17,614 bases of DNA from the NCBI GenBank assembly GCA_024636405.1, contig JAGXHC010000056.1, forward strand, positions 1 to 17,614, read 5' to 3'. The translations under genes and the position numbers were made by a program. This document shows, one piece after another, positions 6,764 through 14,916 of the stretch. Positions within the stretch are counted from its first letter, which is position 1. Each line of letters starts with the position of its first letter. The stretch is from Sulfitobacter sp. (GTDB taxonomy: Bacteria; Pseudomonadota; Alphaproteobacteria; Rhodobacterales; Rhodobacteraceae). The notes beneath the pieces are model-generated. The model was not told the origin of the DNA and did not search any database. It saw only the letters and a program-made list of their open reading frames with translations.

Positions 6764-7738
6764 TCACTCGCAGGCGTAGCTGACGTCGTTGGCGGTGTCG
6801 ATCTTGCGGATCACGTCCCAGAAGTCCTTGTAATTCATCTCAAGGAACTGGCCCTCACCGTTCTTCTCAAACTCTTCCTTCAGGCTGGTGCCTTCCCATT
6901 CGAAATTGAAAAAGGCATTGCGGATCTTGTCCTGAAGTTCAGGTTTGAGGTTGTAGACAACACCGTAACCGGTGGTCGGGAAGGTTTGCGATTTGTAGAT
7001 CGATACGATCTGATCCGCAGAGACCACGTCACGCTCAAGCATCCGTGCCAGCACCGAATTGGCGATGGAAGCGGCAGGATAATCCTTGTTTGCCACACCC
7101 AGGATCGAGTTGTCGTGCTTGCCGGAATAGACGGGTTCAAAGTCGCGGTCAGCTTCCAGACCAAAGTCTGCCTTGAGGATGGCCGAGGGTGCCTTGAAGC
7201 CCGAATTCGATGTCGGTGAGGTAAACGCCAACTGCTTGCCCTTGATGTCCTCGACCTTTTCGATACCGGAACCGGGGTACGTGATGATTTCCATCTCATA
7301 GCCAAAGGTGCCGTCTTCGGACGCCATGATGGTGAAGGGACTGAAGCCTGCACAGTTTACGGCCAACGGATTCGATCCGGTATTGAAGCCCGCAATGTGC
7401 AGACGTCCTGATCGCATCGCCTCGATCTGGGCGGCGTTGCTTTGAACCGGGAAGAACACGACTTCTTTGCCGGTCTCCTTTTCCAGATGCGTCAGGAAAT
7501 CTTCCCAGGCTTCCTTGTAGACTGCCGGATCTTCGACCGGGGTATATGCAAAAATCAATGTATCGGGATCAAGCTGGTCCGCCGCATCGGTCGGTGTATC
7601 CGCGATCAGGTCGCCGTCAGCATCGCAATAACGCACGTCCAGATCGCCCCGCTCGCACTCCTGCGCCGCGACAGGCGCGCCGAGGGAAACGAAAAGCGCA
7701 AGCGCCGTTCCCGAGAAAAGTTTGTTTAATGTTGTCAT
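6764..7738 (-). CDS. phnD: Phosphonate/phosphite ABC transporter substrate-binding protein PhnD
   Basis: This 324-residue periplasmic protein has a signal peptide (hydrophobic 10-24, likely cleavage near Ala25-Gln26). It then has an extra segment of about 35 residues with Cys28, Cys38 and an acidic repeat DADGDLIAD (39-47) like calcium-binding loops. The PhnD domain starts near residue 60 (LIFAYTPVEDP). Ligand-loop candidates are SNAAQIEAMRSGRLHIAGFN (about 100-119), FTSPTSNSGFKAP (172-184) and SGKHDNS (205-211), matching places where PhnD and PtxB bind the phosphonate oxygens. This form differs from E. coli PhnD and resembles a clade common in marine bacteria. A near-perfect AAGGAGGA site precedes the ATG. 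It captures the ligand and delivers it to PhnE. The ligand (phosphonate, phosphite or a phosphate ester) is unresolved. Confidence 0.92.
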   Translation of the reverse strand: MTTLNKLFSGTALALFVSLGAPVAAQECERGDLDVRYCDADGDLIADTPTDAADQLDPDTLIFAYTPVEDPAVYKEAWEDFLTHLEKETGKEVVFFPVQSNAAQIEAMRSGRLHIAGFNTGSNPLAVNCAGFSPFTIMASEDGTFGYEMEIITYPGSGIEKVEDIKGKQLAFTSPTSNSGFKAPSAILKADFGLEADRDFEPVYSGKHDNSILGVANKDYPAASIANSVLARMLERDVVSADQIVSIYKSQTFPTTGYGVVYNLKPELQDKIRNAFFNFEWEGTSLKEEFEKNGEGQFLEMNYKDFWDVIRKIDTANDVSYACE

Positions 7739-7745
7739 GATTGTT

Positions 7746-7761
7746 CCTCCTTGAACGGAGG
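7746..7761 (-). promoter_or_regulatory. Hairpin occluding the phnD Shine-Dalgarno
   Basis: In the transcript CCUCC and GGAGG form a five-pair all-GC stem around the loop GUUCAA. The GGAGG is the phnD ribosome site, and the CCUCC begins directly after the UAG stop of the upstream HAD gene. A ribosome finishing that gene would cover CCUCC and free the site, which suggests translational coupling. This is inference from base pairing. Confidence 0.45.
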
Positions 7762-8466
7762 CTAGTGGCTTGGGCGCGGTTGCACAACGGATTCTTGTAC
7801 CGCACCTGTATCCGGCAAAATGGCCTGTACCGACCAGTCGTCGAACCCGGCAACATCCTTGAAATTCGCAGGATCAGCATTCAGGTAACCACCTCGAAAA
7901 AGCCGGAACGCCACCCCCGCGTTGCGGGCCGTTTCGAAATCAACCCCACTGTCACCAACGTAGACCGCTGATTTTTCCGTGCCTTCAAGCGCGGCGATGC
8001 ATTGCAGCAAGGGGGCAGGATCGGGCTTTTTCGGCCGCCCCGCAACTGCGGCGGTGATTGCGTCAAAATACCCCGTCAGCCCCAGTTCATCGCATATCCG
8101 CAGCGCCGCAGGCTCTGGTTTGTTGGTACAGATACCAAGCCTGCAGCCTTTTGCGTGCAGCGTAGCCAGCACAGACAGAACGCCGGCATAGGGACGCGTC
8201 AATGTCGTCATGTTTGCGCCGTAGTTTTCGTGAAACCGCATCAAAGCCTGTGCCTGAAGGGCATCGGTCCAGACGCCAGTTTCGGCAACGCTGCGACGAA
8301 CCGTCGCCTCAACACCGTGCCCGATAAACGAAGTGACCGTCGCCAAATCCAGCTTTTGCCGACCGATTGCCTGCAAGGCCACATTCATTGCGGCATGCAG
8401 ATCCGGCGCGCTGTCGATCAGCGTGCCATCGAGGTCAAAGATGATGATGTCAGGTTGGGATGTCAT
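7762..8466 (-). CDS. gph: HAD-superfamily phosphoglycolate phosphatase-like hydrolase
   Basis: This 234-residue cytoplasmic protein is a class I HAD phosphatase of the Gph type. Motif I is Asp11-Leu-Asp13-Gly-Thr, motif II Thr114 in CTNKP, motif III a Lys at 146 or 147 in GRPKKPDP, and motif IV Asp172 and Asp176 in GDSGVDF. An alpha-helical cap lies between about 18 and 88. Gph hydrolyses 2-phosphoglycolate to glycolate, but such enzymes act on many small phosphate esters. The DLDGT motif argues against phosphonoacetaldehyde hydrolase, which is usually DWAGT. It lies only 23 bases upstream of phnD on the same strand, so it is probably the first gene of the phn operon; the short gap holds the phnD ribosome-site hairpin. 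The ribosome site before its own ATG is weak. Confidence 0.82.
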   Translation of the reverse strand: MTSQPDIIIFDLDGTLIDSAPDLHAAMNVALQAIGRQKLDLATVTSFIGHGVEATVRRSVAETGVWTDALQAQALMRFHENYGANMTTLTRPYAGVLSVLATLHAKGCRLGICTNKPEPAALRICDELGLTGYFDAITAAVAGRPKKPDPAPLLQCIAALEGTEKSAVYVGDSGVDFETARNAGVAFRLFRGGYLNADPANFKDVAGFDDWSVQAILPDTGAVQESVVQPRPSH

Positions 8467-8490
8467 AAAGTGCGCTTATCATTGGCGGAA

Positions 8491-8530
8491 TAAAAAGAGA
8501 AAGTCGGCGCGCAAGGCGCTGAACCTTGCT
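8491..8530 (-). terminator. Possible terminator after ptsP
   Basis: On the minus strand GCAAGG and CCTTGC pair around a seven-base loop (8511-8529), followed about ten bases later by CTTTCTCTTTTT. It lies 22 bases after the ptsP stop and just before the first gene of the phn operon. The gap between stem and T tract is larger than ideal, so termination may be partial. Confidence 0.4.
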
Positions 8531-8551
8531 GCGGGATGATGCCACGCATCC

Positions 8552-10813
8552 CTAGCCAACCATGGGGGTTTCGCCGGGCTGGGTGCGCAGATACTCCATC
8601 ACCGCGCCGCGCACCGACTGATCGCCACGCGCACGCGCAGCATGGATCACTTCGCGCACTTCGTCGAGGTTCGAGCGCCGCAGAACGCTTTTGACTGGCC
8701 CGATGGAGGCAGGCCGCATCGACAGATTGTGCAGCCCGATGGCCGCAAAGCACAGCGCCTCGACAGGGCGGCCAGCGTCTTCGCCGCAAAACGACAGCGG
8801 CGTACCCGTCGCGACACAGCGGGCCACGATGTTTTCGAGAAAGGTCAAAAAGCTGACGTTAAGCGTGTCATAGCGGCGGCGCACCCGTTCATTTTCGCGA
8901 TCCGCAGCAAAGAAAAACTGTTTGAGGTCATTGCCGCCAATCGACAAAAACCCGACCTCTTCGAAAAACTTGTCAGGCGCAAAGGCAAGGCTCGGCGTCT
9001 CAAGCATTGCGCCAACTTCGATTGTTTCGGGCAATACGTGGCCCAGACGCGCCTCGCGGGCCAGTGTCTTGTCCATCTCTGCCCGCGCGGCGCGGTATTC
9101 ATCAAACTGTGCAACAAAGGGGAACATCACCGTCAGCGGCCGTCCCGCAGCGGCCCGGATCAGCGCCTGAAGTTGCATCCGCATCACGCCGGGCTTGTCC
9201 AGGCCCACGCGGATTGCGCGCCAGCCCAGTGCCGGGTTCGGTTCATCGTTGGGCTTCATGTAGGGCAGCACCTTGTCCGAGCCGATGTCGAGCGTGCGAA
9301 ACACCACCCTCTTGCCATGTGCGGCATCCAGCACACGCGCGTAAAGGGCTGCAAGCTCCATCCGTTTTGGCATCTGGTTGCGCACCAAAAACTGCAGCTC
9401 GGTGCGAAACAACCCGACCCCTTCGGCCCCGGAATTGTTCAATGATGGCAGATCAGCCATCAGCCCGGCGTTCATGTGCAGGCCAATGACCTTACCGCAG
9501 AGCGTTTCAGCGCGCTTTTCGCGGATCGAGGCATAGCGCTCCTGCGCCGCCGCCTGCATTGCAATCTTGTCGCGAAATGCCGACGCGACGGTTTCGTCCG
9601 GGCGCAGTTGCACGATACCCTGTTCACCGTCCACCATAATATGGTCGCCGTTCAGCGCATCAGTCGTGATGCTGCCGGCGTGCACGATCAGCGGTATGGC
9701 CAGCGCGCGCGCCACGATGGCCGCATGTGATCCGACAGAGCCGCCTTCCAACACGATGCCGCGCAAGGAGCGGCCATAATCAAGCAGTTCCGCAGGCCCG
9801 ATGTTGCGCGCGACCAGAATAGGGTCGGCGGGCATTTCGGCGCCGGTATCGGACCCCTGCCCGGTCAGATGTCGCAGCAGCCGGTTAGACAGATCGTCCA
9901 GATCCGACAGCCGTTCACGCAGATAGGCATCTGACACCTGCCCCATGCGGGCGCGGGCCATGGATTGTTCCTTTTCCACCGCAGCTTCGGCGCTCAGCCC
10001 GCTTTGGATGTCTTCGATCATGCGCCGCATCCAGCCCTTGGAATTGGCGAACATACGATAGGCCTCAAGGACCTGACGCTGATCCTTGTCGCCTGCCGCC
10101 ATCGTCATCAACTGATCGACGCTGATGCGCAACTGGTCCACCGCTTCGGTCAGGCGTTCCTCTTCGCGCACAGGATCATCCGCGATCGGATTGGTGACAA
10201 CAACGCGCGGCTCATGCAGCCAGACATGGCCTTCTGCCACGCCTTCCTGCCCCACCGTGCCGCGCATCAGCACAGGCTGGCTGTGGCGCGCGGACATTGC
10301 GGCACCTTCGCCAACAAAGACGCCCAGTTCCGTCATTTCGGCCAGCACCATCGCGACAACTTCAAGCGCATAGATTTCATCGGCGGAATAGTCCCGCGCC
10401 GATTTCGATTGTACCACCAGCACACCCAGCGTCTCACCGATGCGTTGTACCGGCACACCGAGAAAGCTTGAGTAAAGCTCTTCACCGGTCTCGGCCATAT
10501 ACCGGAAACCGGCCGCTTGCGGTGCGTTTGGCGTGTTGACCACCGCGCGCCGTTTCGCCACGCGACCCACCAGACCTTCGCCCACCTTCATGCGCGTCTG
10601 GTGCACGGCGTCCTTGTTCAGACCCTCGGTGGCGCAAAGCTCAAGCGTGTCCTCATCGCGAAACAGGTAGATTGAACAAACTTCGCAATTCATCGACGTC
10701 GCGATCAGATGGGTGATCTTGTCCAGCCGCGCCTGCCCGGCATCGTCGCTGGCCATCGCATCACGCAACCGCCCAAGCAGCTTGCGGCTTTCTGTCTCAA
10801 TCCCGTCCGGCAT
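8552..10813 (-). CDS. ptsP: Phosphoenolpyruvate-protein phosphotransferase PtsP (EI-Ntr)
   Basis: This 753-residue protein has the length and order of enzyme I-Ntr. An N-terminal GAF sensor domain covers about 20-165, the PTS enzyme I N-domain with the phosphohistidine swivel about 180-400, and the PEP-binding TIM barrel about 430-725. The phosphorylated His is His363 in GGSVGSHAAIVARAL. PEP-binding residues include Arg470 in GLFRTE, and the catalytic Cys is 676 in LSFCGEDAGR. It moves phosphate from PEP to NPr and on to EIIA-Ntr. This is a regulatory chain, not sugar transport, linked to nitrogen status, potassium and stringent response in proteobacteria; the GAF domain binds glutamine in characterised homologues. 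It follows lysC on the same strand after 243 bases, an order common in alphaproteobacteria. Assignment is secure. Confidence 0.95.
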   Translation of the reverse strand: MPDGIETESRKLLGRLRDAMASDDAGQARLDKITHLIATSMNCEVCSIYLFRDEDTLELCATEGLNKDAVHQTRMKVGEGLVGRVAKRRAVVNTPNAPQAAGFRYMAETGEELYSSFLGVPVQRIGETLGVLVVQSKSARDYSADEIYALEVVAMVLAEMTELGVFVGEGAAMSARHSQPVLMRGTVGQEGVAEGHVWLHEPRVVVTNPIADDPVREEERLTEAVDQLRISVDQLMTMAAGDKDQRQVLEAYRMFANSKGWMRRMIEDIQSGLSAEAAVEKEQSMARARMGQVSDAYLRERLSDLDDLSNRLLRHLTGQGSDTGAEMPADPILVARNIGPAELLDYGRSLRGIVLEGGSVGSHAAIVARALAIPLIVHAGSITTDALNGDHIMVDGEQGIVQLRPDETVASAFRDKIAMQAAAQERYASIREKRAETLCGKVIGLHMNAGLMADLPSLNNSGAEGVGLFRTELQFLVRNQMPKRMELAALYARVLDAAHGKRVVFRTLDIGSDKVLPYMKPNDEPNPALGWRAIRVGLDKPGVMRMQLQALIRAAAGRPLTVMFPFVAQFDEYRAARAEMDKTLAREARLGHVLPETIEVGAMLETPSLAFAPDKFFEEVGFLSIGGNDLKQFFFAADRENERVRRRYDTLNVSFLTFLENIVARCVATGTPLSFCGEDAGRPVEALCFAAIGLHNLSMRPASIGPVKSVLRRSNLDEVREVIHAARARGDQSVRGAVMEYLRTQPGETPMVG

Positions 10814-11056
10814 CTACTCTGCCCTTCCATGTCGGTGACAGCTTAGACCACATCATGCACCTGAGCGAAACGAGATTCGCGGACCCTGGAGGACAGAAAT
10901 TCCGCCGGTGCCCCGCGTCAGAGCCATCCCACCGCAGCAAGGCCGACGCGCCGCAAACCACGGATATACTGTGAAACATGCGCTGGCGGTGCAGGGTCAA
11001 AGGGATCTGACGCTAAAGAACCAGCACAGATCAGCGCGGTGTCTGCGGTCTGATCA

Positions 11057-12292
11057 TCAAGCCTTGTGCAACTCAAACGCATCGTGCAGCGCCTGCACCG
11101 CCAGTTCCATGTACTTGCGGTCGATCAGCACGCTGATCTTGATTTCCGAGGTCGTTATCACCTTGATGTTGATGCCTTCGCCGGACAGCACCTGGAACAT
11201 TTTGGCGGCCACGCCGGTGTGGCTGCGCATGCCGATGCCAACCACGGATACTTTTGCCACGTCCTTGTCCACGATGAGTTCTTGATAGTTGATGGCGCCA
11301 TCGGTATGGGCCTTTTGCATCGCTTTATCGGCGCGCATCACCTGATCGACAGGACACGACCACGTCATATCGGTGCGGCCTTCTTCAGAAATGTTCTGGA
11401 CGATCATATCCACGTTGACGCCGGCCTCGCTTAGGGCGGTAAAGATGCTGGCGGCGATACCGGGACGGTCCGCAACCGACACCAACGTCATTTTGGCTTC
11501 GTCGCGGCTGAACGCGACTCCGGCGACCACATTGCTTTCCATGATTTCCTCCTCGTCGCAGACAAGCGTTCCGGCCTCGTCCGACTGTTCCTCAAAGCTG
11601 CTCAGCACACGCAGCTTGACCTTATAACGCATCGCCAGTTCCACCGACCGCGTCTGCAAGACCTTGGCGCCCAGCGACGCCAGTTCCAGCATTTCCTCAA
11701 AGGCAATCCGGTCAAGCTTGCGGGCCTTGGATTCCACCCTTGGGTCGGTCGTGTAAACGCCATCGACGTCTGTATAGATATCACAACGCACAGCGCCAAA
11801 TGCCGCGGCAAAGGCAACGGCAGTCGTGTCGCTGCCCCCGCGGCCCAGTGTCGTGATGCGGCCCTCCGGGCTGACGCCCTGGAAACCCGCGACAACGGCC
11901 ACCTTCATGCCTTCGGCAAATTTTGCAGAGATATTGCTGGTCGGGATCTCTTCGATCCGCGCGGAAGAATGGGCAGAGGTCGTGCGCACGGGCACCTGCC
12001 AGCCCTGCCATGACCGCGCAGGCACGTCCATTTCCTGCAAGGTCAACGCCATCAATCCTGCGGTAACGTTCTCGCCGCTCGACACGACGGCATCATATTC
12101 ACGCGCATCATACATTGCCGATGTCTCGTTCACCCAGCCAACCAGTTCGTTGGTCTTGCCTGACATGGCCGACACGATAACGATGACGTCGTACCCCTTT
12201 GACACCTCGACGCCCACGCGTTTGGCCACGCGGCGAATACGGTCAAGGGTGGCGACAGAGGTGCCGCCAAATTTCATCACCAGAACAGGCAT
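11057..12292 (-). CDS. lysC: Aspartate kinase LysC
   Basis: This 411-residue monofunctional aspartokinase phosphorylates L-aspartate, the first step to lysine, threonine, methionine and diaminopimelate. The N-terminal KFGGTSV (7-13) binds ATP and phosphate. SSGENV (71-76) and the glycine-rich block [12 protein letters not shown] (147-158) form the kinase site, with [13 protein letters not shown] (173-185) following. Two ACT domains occupy about 267-345 and 347-411 and would give feedback inhibition by lysine and threonine. This is the class II alpha-subunit layout; an internal start for a separate beta subunit is possible but not shown. An inverted repeat lies over the bases just before the ATG. 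It probably shares a transcript with ptsP downstream. Confidence 0.95.
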   Translation of the reverse strand: MPVLVMKFGGTSVATLDRIRRVAKRVGVEVSKGYDVIVIVSAMSGKTNELVGWVNETSAMYDAREYDAVVSSGENVTAGLMALTLQEMDVPARSWQGWQVPVRTTSAHSSARIEEIPTSNISAKFAEGMKVAVVAGFQGVSPEGRITTLGRGGSDTTAVAFAAAFGAVRCDIYTDVDGVYTTDPRVESKARKLDRIAFEEMLELASLGAKVLQTRSVELAMRYKVKLRVLSSFEEQSDEAGTLVCDEEEIMESNVVAGVAFSRDEAKMTLVSVADRPGIAASIFTALSEAGVNVDMIVQNISEEGRTDMTWSCPVDQVMRADKAMQKAHTDGAINYQELIVDKDVAKVSVVGIGMRSHTGVAAKMFQVLSGEGINIKVITTSEIKISVLIDRKYMELAVQALHDAFELHKA

Positions 12293-12298
12293 AACTTT

Positions 12299-12320
12299 CC
12301 CGCCTTAAAACTCCGGCGGG
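12299..12320 (-). promoter_or_regulatory. Inverted repeat at the lysC translation start
   Basis: In the transcript CCCGCC and GGCGGG pair around a ten-base loop, ending seven bases before the lysC ATG. This covers the only purine-rich stretch that could serve as ribosome site. It could hinder initiation or be the end of the preceding transcript; there is no T tract to make it a normal terminator. Confidence 0.35.
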
Positions 12321-12405
12321 GTTTACGCGCAAGGTCTTGGCTGCGCAAGCCCGCGATCCGCAAAACCGCGCACCGCTTGACCGTCAGGCAGGTACACGCA
12401 CCGCG

Positions 12406-13042
12406 TCAGATCGGATGCGCGCGCCCGTCCCATGTCTCAAAACAACCGGTATGCGCCAGATCAAGCGCTGCGAACCTTGCGGCAAGCCCGTCCACAGCTT
12501 CGTCCACGGTGATCGCGGCGGTGTCGCCGCCCATATCGGTCTGCACCCAACCCGGATGATAGATCCCCACCGCGATCCCTGCGGGGCGCAGATCGGTGGC
12601 AAGGTTGCGCCCAAGGTTCAGCACCGCCGCCTTGGACGCGCGGTAAATATAGCTGCCCCCCGGCGCGTTGGTCGTGGAGGCCATCTGCGATGAAATGATC
12701 GCGATCCTTGGTGCCGACGCCCGGCGCAGATGCGGCAAGAGCGCTTGAATGGTCAGGAAAACACCCGTCACATTGGTGGCAAAGCTTTGCGCCCAGAGAT
12801 CGGCGTCATATCCGTCTTCGATGCGGTGCCCCTTGTCGAGGTAGATGCCGGCATTGCAAATCAGCAGATCAACCGCCTTGTCGCCCAGCGTCCGGGCCAG
12901 GGCCGCGTGATCATTGGGGCGCGTCACATCAAGCACGGTGTCGGGTCCATCAGGGGTGCGTGCGGTGCCGGTCACGTCCTTGCCCTGCGCGCGGTAATGT
13001 GCTGCCAATGCCACGGCTTGCCCCGGTGATCACAATGCTCAT
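12406..13042 (-). pseudogene. Short-chain dehydrogenase/reductase (SDR), frameshifted near the N-terminus
   Basis: The main frame (GTG at 13014, 202 residues) is a classical SDR lacking its start. It has NAG at 54-56, Asn81, catalytic Ser109, and Tyr124-x3-Lys128 in YIYRASKAA. The missing NAD(P)-binding motif lies just upstream in another frame. From an ATG at 13040-13042, preceded by a GGAAGGGA ribosome site, one reads MSIVITGASRGIG, then an unrelated tail to a stop after about 30 codons. Joining the frames leaves six residues between GIG and the next conserved Gly where the family has ten. That fits a loss of 11 bases near 13005. Unless this is a sequencing error, the product is probably inactive. 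The substrate is unknown. It sits downstream of the DUF1178 and Nudix genes on the same strand. Confidence 0.75.
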
Positions 13043-13081
13043 GCGGTATCCCTTCCGCCCCTCGGGCGCGCCTTGCCCCGT

Positions 13082-13510
13082 TCAGGAGCTTTTTCGTTTT
13101 GGCCGGAATGGCAGCGGCATCAGCGGCACACCATCCTCGATCAGCGCGCGCGCCTGATCGGGCCGCGCCTCGCCGTAGATCGAGCGTTCCGGCGCGTCGC
13201 CCAGATGCATTGCACGTGCTTCGCGGGTAAAATCAGTGCCGACATAATCTGCCGTTGCCTCCACCTTGCGGCGCAATTCCGCAATGGCTTTTTCCACATC
13301 GCTTGTCGGTTCCTTCAGAACCGCAATAGGGGCGTCGGCCTGCTTGGATAACGCGACGCGGGGTGCCATCACGGTTTTGGAGACGTCAGGCGACCCGCAT
13401 TGCGCACAGCTCAGATGTCCGGCCTTTTGCAGGGCGTCAAAAGCGACCCCGGACTGGAACCAGCTGTCAAAAACATGGCCCTGCGCACATCTGAGGTCAT
13501 ACCGTATCAT
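13082..13510 (-). CDS. DUF1178 family zinc-ribbon-like protein
   Basis: This 142-residue protein starts MIRYDLRC and continues FDSWFQSGVAFD, the hallmark of DUF1178. Cys8 and His12 with Cys35-x2-Cys38 (SCAQCGSPD) look like a zinc ribbon at the N-terminus. The middle (about 70-90) is a charged helix, and the C-terminus is basic with a proline-rich end. An AGGGA ribosome site precedes the ATG. Function is unknown for the family. It is commonly near Nudix genes in related bacteria, as here, where the Nudix gene ends 64 bases upstream, so cotranscription is likely. Family recognition is strong, and no role is claimed. Confidence 0.88.
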   Translation of the reverse strand: MIRYDLRCAQGHVFDSWFQSGVAFDALQKAGHLSCAQCGSPDVSKTVMAPRVALSKQADAPIAVLKEPTSDVEKAIAELRRKVEATADYVGTDFTREARAMHLGDAPERSIYGEARPDQARALIEDGVPLMPLPFRPKRKSS

Positions 13511-13574
13511 CGCATCCCTGACTTGCGCGCGCCGTCATGGCACCTGACTGAGATGGGGCGTGACACCGCTCCGG

Positions 13575-14045
13575 TCAAGCGACTTCGCGCTTTGTGCGCG
13601 GATCGAAATCGCGGATGATGCGGGCCAGTTCCGGCTCCGCGACCAGCTGCGCGGCCTTTTTTCGCGATACCCAGCGGCGGCGGCGCTGACCACTTTCGGG
13701 GAATTTTTTGGCCAGCCGTGCGACCTTTACGGGATACAGCATGGCAACACACGGCAGATCTTCGGCGTCGCCCAATGTCTTGGCATAGGAATATGCCCCC
13801 AGGCAGGGGCCATCGGGGCGCCCGGTTACGCCGGCCTCTTCCCATGCTTCTTGTGCTGCCGACGCCGCGGGCGTTTTGCCGTCCATCGGCCAGCCTTTTG
13901 GCACGATCCAGCGTTTGGCACGGCGCGAGGTGATCAGCAGTATTTGCACCTTGCCGCGCCGGACGCGGTAACACAGGGCTGCAAACTGCATCCGCACGTC
14001 ACCCTTGCGCGCTCCGTTGAGCGTTATCGGCAGTTGTTTGATCAT
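13575..14045 (-). CDS. Nudix hydrolase, DIPP-like
   Basis: This 156-residue protein carries a Nudix box at about 51-73: Gly51, then Gln65-Glu66 with Glu69-Glu70-x-Gly, the metal-binding helix. The first Glu of the textbook box is Lys57 and the Arg before Glu66 is Gln, changes that also occur in the diphosphoinositol-polyphosphate-phosphohydrolase-like group, which WIVPKGWPMDGKTP resembles. Nudix enzymes cleave a nucleoside diphosphate linked to another group, or related pyrophosphates. The real substrate cannot be told. It leads the Nudix-DUF1178-SDR group and is divergent from modA, with 142 bases between the starts. Confidence 0.88.
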   Translation of the reverse strand: MIKQLPITLNGARKGDVRMQFAALCYRVRRGKVQILLITSRRAKRWIVPKGWPMDGKTPAASAAQEAWEEAGVTGRPDGPCLGAYSYAKTLGDAEDLPCVAMLYPVKVARLAKKFPESGQRRRRWVSRKKAAQLVAEPELARIIRDFDPRTKREVA

Positions 14046-14120
14046 CGGTCGCCTGTTTTAAGGGCACTTGCCCCGGTTTTCAGCCAGTTTAGCCAGATCG
14101 CGGCACCTTGACCAGAACAC

Positions 14121-14145
14121 GGCCACAGCTTTGTCACATGTGGCC
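14121..14145. repeat. Inverted repeat in the Nudix/modA divergent gap
   Basis: GGCCACA (14121-14127) and TGTGGCC (14139-14145) are exact reverse complements around 11 bases. The position, 43 bases before the modA start, would suit an operator or leader element. It does not look like the AT-rich ModE/MopA box known from alphaproteobacteria. Regulatory meaning is uncertain. Confidence 0.3.
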
Positions 14146-14187
14146 TTGCCATTGCGCTGCGCTTTGGCTTGGCGGATACTGCGCGCG

Positions 14188-14916
14188 ATGAAATCCATGT
14201 TCGCCCTCGCTGCCAGTCTGCTTTGGCTTTGCACCGCTGCCACGGCGGCGCCGGTGACTGTCTTTGCGGCCGCCAGCCTGCAGGGCGCGCTGGACGAAAT
14301 CGTACAAGGCCACCCGAGCGAAGTAGTGCTGTCGTACGGGGGGTCCGGCGCCATTGCGCGGCAGGTGGCTGCGGGCGCACCGGCCGACGTGGTGATCCTT
14401 GCCAGCGCTGACTGGATGGATTGGATCGAAGATCAGGGTCTGTTGCAGGCAGGCAGCCGGCGCGCGTTGCTGAGCAACCGGATGGTGTTGATTGCGTCAT
14501 CGCCGGGCGTGCCAACCACAACCTTGCCGGATCTGTCGGCCTTGCTGGGGCCGGGCGGTCGTCTGGCAATGGGCCAGCGCGATGCTGTGCCCGCAGGGCG
14601 ATATGCCCGCGAATGGCTGCAATCAAGCGGTCTGTGGCAAAGCGTTGAGAACCGGCTCGCCGAAACCGACAATGTCCGCGCCGCACTGGCGCTGGTGGCA
14701 CGCGGTGACGCGCCCTTGGGTGTGGTCTATGTGACCGACGCATTGGCAGAGCCGCGGGTGCACGTGATTTATGACATACCGCAGGCCGACCACAGCGCCA
14801 TCATCTATCCTGCCGCGGCGCTGACTGATGCGGGTGCTGCATTCCTTGACGATCTTGCTGGCGCCAGAGCGGGTGCGATCTTTGCTGCCCATGGTTTTGA
14901 TCCGGTGGCCCGGTGA
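14188..14916 (+). CDS. modA: Molybdate ABC transporter substrate-binding protein ModA
   Basis: This is a 242-residue periplasmic binding protein. I start it at the ATG at 14188 rather than an upstream ATG at 14068. The signal peptide then begins at once (hydrophobic 4-18, likely cleavage after Ala-Thr-Ala at 20) and the upstream 40 codons look random. The mature protein begins VTVFAAASLQGALDEI, typical of ModA, with the first Ser as an oxyanion ligand. Further ligand loops are GGSGAIARQV (51-60) and DVVILASADWMD, and TDNVRAALALVARGDAPLGVVY is the conserved C-lobe block. It captures molybdate or tungstate and passes it to ModB. No clear ribosome site is visible. The stop overlaps the modB start by four bases. 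Confidence 0.92.
   Translation: MKSMFALAASLLWLCTAATAAPVTVFAAASLQGALDEIVQGHPSEVVLSYGGSGAIARQVAAGAPADVVILASADWMDWIEDQGLLQAGSRRALLSNRMVLIASSPGVPTTTLPDLSALLGPGGRLAMGQRDAVPAGRYAREWLQSSGLWQSVENRLAETDNVRAALALVARGDAPLGVVYVTDALAEPRVHVIYDIPQADHSAIIYPAAALTDAGAAFLDDLAGARAGAIFAAHGFDPVAR

Noticed and set aside
7762..8466. Phosphonoacetaldehyde hydrolase (PhnX) as identity of the first phn-operon gene
   Set aside because: Motif I is DLDGT rather than the DWAGT-type motif of PhnX, and the overall pattern is that of Gph.
8458..8486. Possible Pho box upstream of the phn operon (ATGATAA and ATGACAT words)
   Set aside because: The repeats are not 11 bases apart as PhoB sites require, and one overlaps the start codon.
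8642..9445. 267-codon open frame antisense to ptsP
   Set aside because: It overlaps the conserved PEP-binding barrel of ptsP and its translation shows no recognisable family.
10814..11056. Possible small gene or promoter between lysC and ptsP
   Set aside because: The open frame here has no ribosome site or family resemblance, and no well-spaced promoter hexamers were found. I regard it as spacer within a lysC-ptsP transcript.
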